A program made the translations under genes and the position numbers. The notes beneath the pieces are model-generated. The model did no database searches, had not been told where the DNA came from, and saw only the letters and a program-made list of their open reading frames with translations. Shown here in pieces: positions 55,871 to 64,000 of a stretch of DNA of 64,000 bases (positions within the stretch are counted from its first letter, which is position 1; each line of letters starts with the position of its first letter). Source of the DNA: Bilabrum cf. latius (lineage: Eukaryota > Bigyra: Bicosoecida > Bigyra > Bicosoecida); contig OZ237767.1 of the NCBI GenBank assembly GCA_965178125.1, positions 558,001-622,000 on the forward strand, written 5' to 3'.

Positions 55871-56338
55871 ATGGCCGGGGTTTCTACAGATGTTAATGAT
55901 GAAGTAATGAAGGCGCTTATTGCTGGTATTGAAGACATTGGAGCAGTGGGCGAGGAGTGGGACAGGGTTCTTCAATCTTTTGACGGCGAGACTGCCACGG
56001 TGAAGCTAGGCGAGGAAATCCAGACCTATGAGATTATCACCGAAGAAGAAGCAGACAAACGTTTGGACGACCACGCTACAGAGACGCTTGCTTCCTTCGT
56101 TCCTGCGTTCCTCTCGCGCTTCCTGCCTTGCGATGCCGATATCATAAGCACCGCTACCGCTGACGCGAACCACAGCGAGGCTTTAAGCGCCCTTCTTAAG
56201 TCATTTATAGTGGCTTAGGGGCGCTGGGACGACCTCATTCAGGCCTGTAAAGATGAGGACGGGCTGGGACATTTTCTAAACAGCTACGACGGGAGCACGA
56301 GCGAGCAAAATGGATACGTGGTGATGCGTGTGGATTGA
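55871..56338 (+). CDS. Cargo protein 1 (155 aa)
   Basis: Starts MAGVSTDVNDEVMKALIAGI, one TAG read as Gln at 56216, stop TGA. Codon use is much more GC-rich than in the viral core genes. Residues about 55-60 read TYEIITEEEADKRLDDHATE and the C-terminus is CKDEDGLGHFLNSYDGSTSE with a final YVVMRVD. This DGxGHFLxxYDG ending resembles small proteins seen in bacteriophages and large DNA viruses (my recollection of the pattern, not checked). Function is unknown. It lies next to, and convergent with, the spliced gene near the right inverted repeat. Confidence 0.65.
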
Positions 56339-56521
56339 TTGGATTGACTGAGACCACAAATGAAACATTGAAATGCTCTTCAATGCGGGATTCCACCCGT
56401 GTCAATGCTGGAAGCACGGTTCGTACCCTGCTACACACGACAGCGTGGCCACTCCAATATAGCCGTGTCCCTACCAATAACAAACACGACAATTTATAAT
56501 AAAAAAGGTTGTTCAACCTTC

Positions 56522-57215
56522 TCACTTCTCCATCTTGGGCTAAGAACCCGCCGTCCGGGGATAGTCCTGGATGAGATTCTCATTGCCGCGAAACCGCTTG
56601 GCTGGTGCGGCGATGCCAGATTCCAGAAGAAGCTACTTGTTGAAGTCTTGGCGGCGCTTCCTCTTCTGGTTCTTCTCCAAAACATCACCAACGAGCGATG
56701 GGATGTCATATGCTGGAAGAAATGGCTTGAGGATAGCCATTTTCTGTGCCAAGAACGCCTGTGTCTGCCTCGTCTCCGCGTAATCTCTGCCGTGATGTAG
56801 AATCTTCAGCACGCCATTAATCCGGTCAAAGTCAGCATCGGTATCGTCAAGACTCCCCTTGGGGAATATTGAAGCGATAACAGCGAGTAGAGCCTTTGAG
56901 TTGACGCCTGTCGGTTCCAATGCTCCGACCGCCTCCCGAATTGCCTTCTCCAGCGACTTCCCGGTTTGCTCAACGAGGTGCATGTCCCCTAGTAGCCTTG
57001 AATGCGCTTTCAAAAGCTTCTTGGGGTTCTTCTCGGTTTGTACGGTGTCCTGGAAGGTGAGTAGCGCTTCCGTTCCCGTTTTCTTGCGTTGGTCGGGCTT
57101 GAAGAGCTGCGTTGGCGAGCAAAACCGGTGCGATAGATACAGATACGGTCAGCAAAGCAATTTCCATATGTTGATTATCTATCCTGTGGATTCTTACCTC
57201 AATCTTGCGGTCCAT
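56522..57215 (-). CDS. Cargo protein 2 with a probable spliceosomal intron
   Basis: Exon 1 is 57198-57215 (MDRKIE), intron 57107-57197 (91 bp; GTAAGAA donor, CTGAC branch-like sequence, GCAG acceptor) and exon 2 56522-57106 (195 codons). The spliced product is 200 residues and continues LFKPDQRKKTGTEALLTFQD. Unspliced reading shifts frame, so an intron explains the layout best. Exon 2 runs through two TAGs to TGA. The protein is helical and charged (LVEQTGKSLEKAIREAVGAL, then FLAQKMAILKPFLPAYDIPS). No family recognised. It is the only viral gene in this element for which an intron is suggested, and its base composition is near that of cargo gene 1, consistent with acquisition from a cellular or other viral source. 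Confidence 0.6.
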
Positions 57216-57328
57216 ATCTATTGTTTTAGGCTGGTGAAGTGATCAGCTGGCCTACAGCGTCATCGTTCCGGGGTGTATTGAACTGTGGCGCTTGTGGTAT
57301 TGCGATGACGAGTGTAGCAAGTTGCTGT

Positions 57329-57749
57329 AGCGCGTTTGTTCCATTTGTGAAGGTATAAGCGAGGATAAGGGGGTATAATGAAGGTAGTTTAGAAGGTTGA
57401 ATAATGGAGTCCCATAAAGTGATGGAACTTTTGGCTAGAAAATGGCTAGAGTCCCATAACACCTTCACAAGAGGGCTACATCCACGTTTTGCTAAATAAT
57501 ACATATACTAATACGCAATTTGTGGATATGGTCATCGTATAGAGTTTTATATATAATTGATTTTCTATAATTAGAAGGATAAAGCAGTTATATGAAGTAG
57601 CAGTATGAAGAGGCTCACCTTGACTTTTGGAGCGACTAGCGACAAAAGGAATGGAGAGAGGGAAGAGCTTTAGCTCTGACTGAACGTAATTATTGAAACT
57701 TGTTTCCTTAACCGAAGGGAATAAATTTATTTATTACCGTAGCGGGGGG
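57329..57749. repeat. Right terminal inverted repeat
   Basis: 421 bp, reverse complement of 30902-31326 apart from a short divergent patch and a few point changes. Ends in AGCGGGGGG at 57749. Confidence 0.95.
57386..57543 (-). repeat. TIR-derived module, copy 5
   Basis: Reverse complement of copy 1, inside the right terminal repeat. Confidence 0.85.
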
Positions 57750-57754
57750 CAGCC
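57750..57754. other. Target-site duplication, right copy (CAGCC)
   Basis: Same five bases as 30897-30901, immediately after the viral G-run. Confidence 0.85.
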
Positions 57755-60700
57755 TGGGCTGCTCCTCCGTGGGGCTGGAGCCAACGCAGCGGAGCCGGAT
57801 CGATGGGGGAAAAAAGAAAATTTCGAGCTCACTCTTATATTCACTCTGGGCGAGGCTGTGGTGAAGTAGCTGGAGCTCCCAGCAGCCTGGGCCGCTCCTC
57901 CGTGGGGCTGGAGCCAACGCAGCGGAGCCGGATCGATGGGGGAAAAAAGAAAATTTCGAGCTCACTCTGGGCGAGGCTGTGGTGAAGTAGCTGGAGCTCC
58001 CAGCAGCCTGGGCTGCTCCTCCGTGGGGCTGGAGCCAACGCAGCGGAGCCGGATCGATGGGGGAAAAAAGAAAATTTCGAGCTCACTCTGGGCGAGGCTG
58101 TGGTGAAGTAGCTGGAGCTCCCAGCAGCCTGGGCCGCTCCTCCGTGGGGCTGGAGCCAACGCAGCGGAGCCGGATCGATGGGGGAAAAAAGAAAATTTCG
58201 AGCTCACTCTGGGCGAGGCTGTGGTGAAGTAGCTGGAGCTCCCAGCAGCCTGGGCTGCTCCTCCGTGGGGCTGGAGCCAACGCAGCGGAGCCGGATCGAT
58301 GGGGGAAAAAAGAAAATTTCGAGCTCACTCTGGGCGAGGCTGTGGTGAAGTAGCTGGAGCTCCCAGCAGCCTGGGCCGCTCCTCCGTGGGGCTGGAGCCA
58401 ACGCAGCGGAGCCGGATCGATGGGGGAAAAAAGAAAATTTCGAGCTCACTCTGGGCGAGGCTGTGGTGAAGTAGCTGGAGCTCCCAGCAGCCTGGGCTGC
58501 TCCTCCGTGGGGCTGGAGCCAACGCAGCGGAGCCGGATCGATGGGGGAAAAAAGAAAATTCCGAGCTCACTCTGGGCGAGGCTGTGGTGAAGTAGCTGGA
58601 GCTCCCAGCAACCTGGGCTGCTCCTCCGTGGGGCTGGAGCCAACGCAGCGGAGCCGGATCGATGGGGGAAAAAAGAAAATTCCGAGCTCACTCTGGGCGA
58701 GGCTGTGGTGAAGTAGCTGGAGCTCCCAGCAGCCTGGGCTGCTCCTCCGTGGGGCTGGAGCCAACGCAGCGGAGCCGGATCGATGGGGGAAAAAAGAAAA
58801 TTTCGAGCTCACTCTGGGCGAGGCTGTGGTGAAGTAGCTGGAGCTCCCAGCAACCTGGGCTGCTCCTCCGTGGGGCTGGAGCCAACGCAGCGGAGCCGGA
58901 TCGATGGGGGAAAAAAGAAAATTTCGAGCTCACTCTTATATTCACTCTGGGCGAGGCTGTGGTGAAGTAGCTGGAGCTCCCAGCAGCCTGGGCTGCTCCT
59001 CCGTGGGGCTGGAGCCAACGCAGCGGAGCCGGATCGATGGGGGAAAAAAGAAAATTTCGAGCTCACTCTTATATTCACTCTGGGCGAGGCTGTGGTGAAG
59101 TAGCTGGAGCTCCCAGCAGCCTGGGCCGCTCCTCCGTGGGGCTGGAGCCAACGCAGCGGAGCCGGATCGATGGGGGAAAAAAGAAAATTTCGAGCTCACT
59201 CTGGGCGAGGCTGTGGTGAAGTAGCTGGAGCTCCCAGCAGCCTGGGCTGCTCCTCCGTGGGGCTGGAGCCAACGCAGCGGAGCCGGATCGATGGGGGAAA
59301 AAAGAAAATTTCGAGCTCACTCTGGGCGAGGCTGTGGTGAAGTAGCTGGAGCTCCCAGCAGCCTGGGCTGCTCCTCCGTGGGGCTGGAGCCAACGCAGCG
59401 GAGCCGGATCGATGGGGGAAAAAAGAAAATTTCGAGCTCACTCTGGGCGAGGCTGTGGTGAAGTAGCTGGAGCTCCCAGCAGCCTGGGCCGCTCCTCCGT
59501 GGGGCTGGAGCCAACGCAGCGGAGCCGGATCGATGGGGGAAAAAAGAAAATTCCGAGCTCACTCTGGGCGAGGCTGTGGTGAAGTAGCTGGAGCTCCCAG
59601 CAGCCTGGGCTGCTCCTCCGTGGGGCTGGAGCCAACGCAGCGGAGCCGGATCGATGGGGGAAAAAAGAAAATTTCGAGCTCACTCTGGGCGAGGCTGTGG
59701 TGAAGTAGCTGGAGCTCCCAGCAGCCTGGGCTGCTCCTCCGTGGGGCTGGAGCCAACGCAGCGGAGCCGGATCGATGGGGGAAAAAAGAAAATTTCGAGC
59801 TCACTCTGGGCGAGGCTGTGGTGAAGTAGCTGGAGCTCCCAGCAACCTGGGCTGCTCCTCCGTGGGGCTGGAGCCAACGCAGCGGAGCCGGATCGATGGG
59901 GGAAAAAAGAAAATTTCGAGCTCACTCTGGGCGAGGCTGTGGTGAAGTAGCTGGAGCTCCCAGCAACCTGGGCTGCTCCTCCGTGGGGCTGGAGCCAACG
60001 CAGCGGAGCCGGATCGATGGGGGAAAAAAGAAAATTTCGAGCTCACTCTGGGCGAGGCTGTGGTGAAGTAGCTGGAGCTCCCAGCAACCTGGGCTGCTCC
60101 TCCGTGGGGCTGGAGCCAACGCAGCGGAGCCGGATCGATGGGGGAAAAAAGAAAATTTCGAGCTCACTCTGGGCGAGGCTGTGGTGAAGTAGCTGGAGCT
60201 CCCAGCAGCCTGGGCTGCTCCTCCGTGGGGCTGGAGCCAACGCAGCGGAGCCGGATCGATGGGGGAAAAAAGAAAATTTCGAGCTCACTCTGGGCGAGGC
60301 TGTGGTGAAGTAGCTGGAGCTCCCAGCAGCCTGGGCTGCTCCTCCGTGGGGCTGGAGCCAACGCAGCGGAGCCGGATCGATGGGGGAAAAAAGAAAATTT
60401 CGAGCTCACTCTGGGCGAGGCTGTGGTGAAGTAGCTGGAGCTCCCAGCAGCCTGGGCTGCTCCTCCGTGGGGCTGGAGCCAACGCAGCGGAGCCGGATCG
60501 ATGGGGGAAAAAAGAAAATTTCGAGCTCACTCTGGGCGAGGCTGTGGTGAAGTAGCTGGAGCTCCCAGCAGCCTGGGCTGCTCCTCCGTGGGGCTGGAGC
60601 CAACGCAGCGGAGCCGGATCGATGGGGGAAAAAAGAAAATTTCGAGCTCACTCTGGGCGAGGCTGTGGTGAAGTAGCTGGAGCTCCCAGCAGCCTGGGCT

Positions 60701-60764
60701 GCTCCTCCGTGGGGCTGGAGCCAACGCAGCGGAGCCGGATCGATGGGGGAAAAAAGAAAATTTC
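57750..60764. repeat. 121-bp tandem array, right part
   Basis: After a partial unit (70 bp beyond the target duplication), 24 complete units start at 57825 and run to 60764 in the same orientation as the left part. Three units (57825, 58926, 59059) carry the 12-bp ttatattcactc insertion. The array ends where the tRNA-Cys gene begins: the unit start gagctcactctggg is continued by tRNA sequence instead of the rest of a unit. Confidence 0.97.
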
Positions 60765-60766
60765 GA

Positions 60767-60837
60767 GCTCACTCTGGGACTTGCACCCAGGACCAACCGA
60801 ACTGCAATCGGACGCTCTACTGCTGAGCTAAGTAAGC
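60767..60837 (-). tRNA. tRNA-Cys (GCA)
   Basis: 71 nt. The acceptor arms GCTTACT and AGTGAGC pair over seven positions (one G-U), the D-stem is GCTC/GAGC, the T-stem is CTGGG/CCCAG, and the anticodon loop TTGCAGT puts GCA at 34-36. The anticodon stem has one mismatch at its base. The D-loop AGCAGTA lacks a normal GG and the T-loop is TGCAAGT rather than TTCAAAT, so the gene may be divergent or degenerate. Downstream on the minus strand lies TTTTCTTTTTT, a Pol III terminator-like run that is part of the adjacent repeat unit. Confidence 0.65.
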
Positions 60838-60983
60838 ATTACAACGCCAGCGGATTAAATAAGTATACGAAAGAGGTGTTTGAGATGCATTTACACGTCA
60901 TTCCTCTTTCTGTTGTATCTTGACAATTGACGTGTTTCCCGCTTCGCTCGGGTGAATACCTGTATTCTGCAGTCAGGAAATCT

Positions 60984-62854
60984 TCACTTCCGGACGTGGC
61001 TTCGCTAGAACGCTGTGAAGGCGAGCTCCGGATGTCCTGCCTGGTGAGCTCGCTAGGCAGCTGCAGGCAGCTGTCTTTCCTGTAGCATGGCACGGGCCTC
61101 TCTGGCCCGTTCCTGCCACACGCCATCCCCAACTTCTTCGATGTACTTGTTCCGTTTGGCTGCCTGCACCGTCAGCATGGGCGGCTCGTGTTGTGCCACC
61201 AATCGAGCACGCCGCCAACTTGGATCTTGCACATCTTCCTCCGAGTCGCTCCTTCCGGCGAACTACTAGCTCTGGCTTACCTCGCCTTCTTCGTCGGATG
61301 ATTCCAACTCTGCAGCTATAGCTTCGTCGTGGGCGCCGCCCCAGAGCCCCAGCGTCGCAAAGGCGGCTCCAGCGCCCGCTGCTGCCACCACGACGATCGC
61401 CATTGCCGCAACCAGGCCTGCGCGCGCGGCTGAGCGGCTCGACAGCTTGCCCTCTGCGCCTGCGCGCACCTACCGAATACCAGCGATCCAAATATCGTAG
61501 CTCGAGCCTCCAGCACTTCTGGTCCAGTTCATGCCACCACCCGCGGCACTCGCGGGCAGGATGATCCACGGATCCTCGGCCCCCCCGCCGGCCTGCCTTG
61601 AGGCGCTAGCAGCCTCCAACGGGAACCATCGATCCCTGGGATGCCCCGGGAGCGGGTGCTGACACGAGGCCCCCCCCCAGCCGGGGTCACACAGGCACCT
61701 CGCAGTGGAGGGGGTGCCTCCCGCGCACCTACCCCGGGGCCCGCACTGCAGCGCACTGCAAGGATCCCTCCGCTCCTGGACCCGCCCGAACAGCTCCAAG
61801 GCGCCGAGGGCCGCCCCCCACTCTCCCCCGGACGAGGGCCCCAGCAGCCTAACCCGGAAGAAGCTTGCCGGGGGGGGCTGCTCCGCCAGCTGCCACGCGC
61901 CCACGGCCCCTCGGTACCGCAGCGCATCGTCCCCCCGGTGCACCGCCGCCACGCGCCAGATCGACCCGTCGGTGCTCGTGTCCAGTGCCCAGCTCCGGAG
62001 GTACCCCGGCCCCGGCCCAGAGGGCGACCCATCCCGCAGGGCGTACCCCGTGAGCTCAACGGACATGTCCCGCAGCTCGACGCCCCAGACCGGCGGCGGG
62101 ATCGCCTGCTCGGCGCCATGCGCAGCAGCACTACCGTGCAATGCGCCTGCGTCGTCCACGAGCTCGTCACCCACGGCGAGCCCCGTGCCCTCTCGCGGCA
62201 ACCCGGAGACGAGGGGAACAAACACGCAGGACCAGTCGCTGCCGTTCCCAGGGGCCGTCCCCGACTCCGGCTCGGCCTGCCCCTGCCCCTGCCCCTGCAC
62301 GAGGCACCAAGGGCCCGGCCCGCTCCAGCCCTCGCTCCCGTTGGTGCTGCCTCCTTCACCCTGGGGAACAGCTCCAAGCGGGAGCCGGAACGCAAGCACC
62401 GGGGGATTGGACTGCGCCTCCGCGGTGTAGCCGGGCAACCGTGCGACGGCTGGTTCGTTGCCACCGTGCGACCCATTCCCCCCGGGCAGCCCGCCCTCCT
62501 CCGGCAATCCCCCTCCTCCTCCTCCTCCGTCGCCGAGCCCCTGCCAGCGTGCCATCACCGCCGATAGGACGCCGGTGCTGACCAGGCCCAGGCCAAACTG
62601 CTCGGGAACAGGGACCGGGATCGCGTTTCCCGCGTCTTTGACCACCCGCAGTTCCTCGTCGGATTTGCCTTCCCTGAGGTCGGACCCGGGCATGGGGAAC
62701 AGCGCCCTCCGCTCCCACGGAGGCACGTCGCACCAGAGCCCGCCCCACCCCCCCGTGCACCGGCACCATGCCCCGCCACTGCCAGGGGGGGTCGCGCTCC
62801 CATCCCGCCAGCCGGTGATCCTGCTGCTGCTGGTGCTGCTGCTGCTGGTGCTGC

Positions 62855-62886
<32 letters not shown>

Positions 62887-64000
62887 GTGCTGCTGCTGCT
62901 GCTGCTCCCCCCCGCAAGGTTGCTCTCCCCGTCCATGTGTGCCCACCTCCTGTGGCACTCCCCGTGCACCCCGCAGGACACCCTCGAGCAAGGGTCCCCC
63001 GGCAGCATCAGGCTCCCGAACAGCTCCAGTCCGGCCGCGTTCAGGTACAGTGACCCGCCCTGCGTCTCGTCTGCCTGCCTGAGCCGGAAGGCACGGAAGG
63101 CCAAAGGAAACCGTGGCTCTAGCCCAGCACCAGCACCAGCACCAGCACCAGCACCAGCACCAGCACCAGCACCAGCACCAGCACCAGCACCAGCACCAGC
63201 ACCAGCACCAGCACCAGCACCAGCACCAGCACCAGCACCAGCGCTGGCCAGACCAGCCCCGGACCCCTGCACCGCCTGCATCCAGGAAGGCACGCGGAGG
63301 CTCCAGGCAGCCGCGGCCGTGCGGTGGCCCAGGGTGGAGTCGTTGCGGTGTCGCCGCAGAGACACCCACGCGCCCCCGTGCACCTGCATGCGATGCACCA
63401 GGGACTCCATGCCGCCCACGGAATCGCTGCTGCTGCCCGCCCGACCTGGCTCGGACGATAGCTGCTGCTGCTAGGGAGCACGTGTGGTGGAAAGCAGAGG
63501 CGGGGCATCCTTCCCGACCCATGCGTCCAGGTCCCACGATGCGAGCACGTCCATCCTCCCCGAGATGGAGTCCCGCAGGCGGTATGCAGTGGGCTGCACC
63601 CTGAGCCCATCGCCCAGGTCCAGCACCCACTCGGTGCCGCGCCTGGCCCTCGAGAAGCACAGAGGACCCTCTCGCGATGCGTCCAGCAGGCAGGCAGCCC
63701 CCTGAGGAAACGGGGATGGGGGCGAGCCCGCCAGGTCCGGGGCCTCTACTCGCACGCAGGTGCGGCCCGCCCCCTCGGCGCCCACCAGGCACGACTCCGA
63801 CCCCGGGTTGAATCCGCCCGGGAAGGCCCGGGTGCCCATGTGAGTGCCCAGCCAGCGCACTACGCCAACGTCCCCCATGTCCCCCAGGGGAATTCCCCCG
63901 GAGATGCCCTCGTGGTCGAGTCGGTCCAGCTGCGCCTGGACCGTGCCCCTTGGGCGCAGCTGCAGGGGCCTCCACGCGATGGGCATGGCCAGGACGGGGC
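60984..64000 (-). CDS. Type I membrane protein with discoidin-like and EGF-like domains (5' end outside window)
   Basis: One open frame from the window edge to TGA at 60984, about 1005 codons. It contains two F5/8 type C (discoidin)-like regions, the first with YRLRDSIS, VLASWDLDAW, WVSLRRHRNDSTL and FRAFRLRQADETQ ending in LELFGSL. The second has YALRDGS, LRSWALDTSTDGSIW and RYRGAVGAWQL ending in LELFGRV. Each is followed by an EGF-like domain (DPCSRVSCGVHGEC..CRCTGGWGGLWC and DPCSALQCGPRGRC..CLCDPGWGGASC). The first is interrupted by a Ser/Thr run. Near the C-terminus a transmembrane helix (GLVAAMAIVVVAAAGAGAAF) precedes a charged cytoplasmic tail. TAG followed by CAG CAG CAG at 63470 and TAG TAG at 61266 read well as Gln. 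Such domains bind glycans or extracellular ligands; the exact role is unknown. Confidence 0.8.
62818..62912. repeat. Trinucleotide-rich stretch (ctg/gtg)n
   Basis: Run of ctg and gtg triplets encoding Ser/Thr-rich sequence on the minus strand inside the EGF-like domain of the membrane-protein gene. Confidence 0.85.
63121..63243. repeat. Hexanucleotide microsatellite (caccag)n
   Basis: About twenty uninterrupted caccag units encoding an Ala-Gly run on the minus strand in the membrane-protein gene. Confidence 0.95.

Larger units (their letters stand above)
30902..57749. mobile_element. Integrated virophage / polinton-like virus, 26.8 kb
   Basis: AT-rich block in a GC-rich genome, bounded by inverted repeats beginning CCCCCCGCTACGG and a 5-bp direct duplication. 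The array unit interrupted by it has 51 bp on the left and 70 bp on the right, which sum to exactly 121. It carries a packaging ATPase, cysteine protease, penton and major capsid gene in the order seen in mavirus, plus a retroviral-type integrase, family B polymerase, primase-helicase and about twenty accessory genes. The order of the morphogenesis genes and the integrase favour a mavirus/EMALE-like virophage over other polinton-like viruses. I saw no disrupted hallmark gene once TAG is read as Gln, so it could still be competent. Confidence 0.95.

Noticed and set aside
31396-57215. Degraded provirus full of premature stops
   Set aside because: All internal stops in hallmark genes are TAG, never TAA or TGA, which is not expected for random decay and matches TAG use in host genes.
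28540-60764. CRISPR array
   Set aside because: Units are contiguous 121-bp tandem repeats without unique spacers, in a eukaryotic context.

Overview
This window looks like nuclear DNA of a unicellular eukaryote (protist). A GC-rich host genome (about 1-30900 and 57750-64000) is interrupted by one AT-rich, 26.8 kb integrated DNA virus at 30902-57749. Host features that point to a eukaryote are spliceosomal introns, a eukaryote-type glutaminyl-tRNA synthetase with a long N-terminal extension, very long low-complexity proteins and a membrane protein with EGF-like and discoidin-like domains. I cannot name the organism.

The genetic code is non-standard. Long host and viral reading frames run through TAG but end at TAA or TGA. 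TAG sits inside glutamine runs (alternating CAG/TAG near 17990; TAG followed by three CAG at 63470) and at a Gln-type position of the viral integrase, so UAG very probably encodes Gln. All coordinates below read TAG as Gln.

Left host flank: a secreted protein (partial), glutaminyl-tRNA synthetase, a coiled-coil protein and a 1537-residue repeat protein lie on the minus strand. On the plus strand are a DUF389 membrane protein, a giant protein of about 2828 residues and an unrecognised 1099-residue protein with one intron. A tandem array of 121-bp units follows. Right host flank: the same array continues in the same orientation, ends inside a tRNA-Cys gene, and is followed by a large type I membrane protein gene that runs off the window.

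The virus is a mavirus/EMALE-like virophage or closely related polinton-like virus. It has 425/421-bp terminal inverted repeats and a 5-bp target duplication (CAGCC). Removing the element restores exactly one 121-bp array unit. It carries the four morphogenesis genes in canonical order (packaging ATPase, cysteine protease, penton, major capsid), a DD35E integrase with chromodomain-like C-terminus, a short family B DNA polymerase, a primase fused to a UL9-like helicase, a GIY-YIG endonuclease, a nucleotidyltransferase and about 18 other genes. Two promoter-like motifs recur upstream of viral genes; one contains the TCTA core known from mavirus and its giant-virus helper. An approximately 150-bp module of the inverted repeats also occurs three times inside the genome. 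Next to the right repeat lies a GC-richer two-gene cargo segment, one gene with a probable intron. All key virion and replication motifs seem intact, so the element could be functional.
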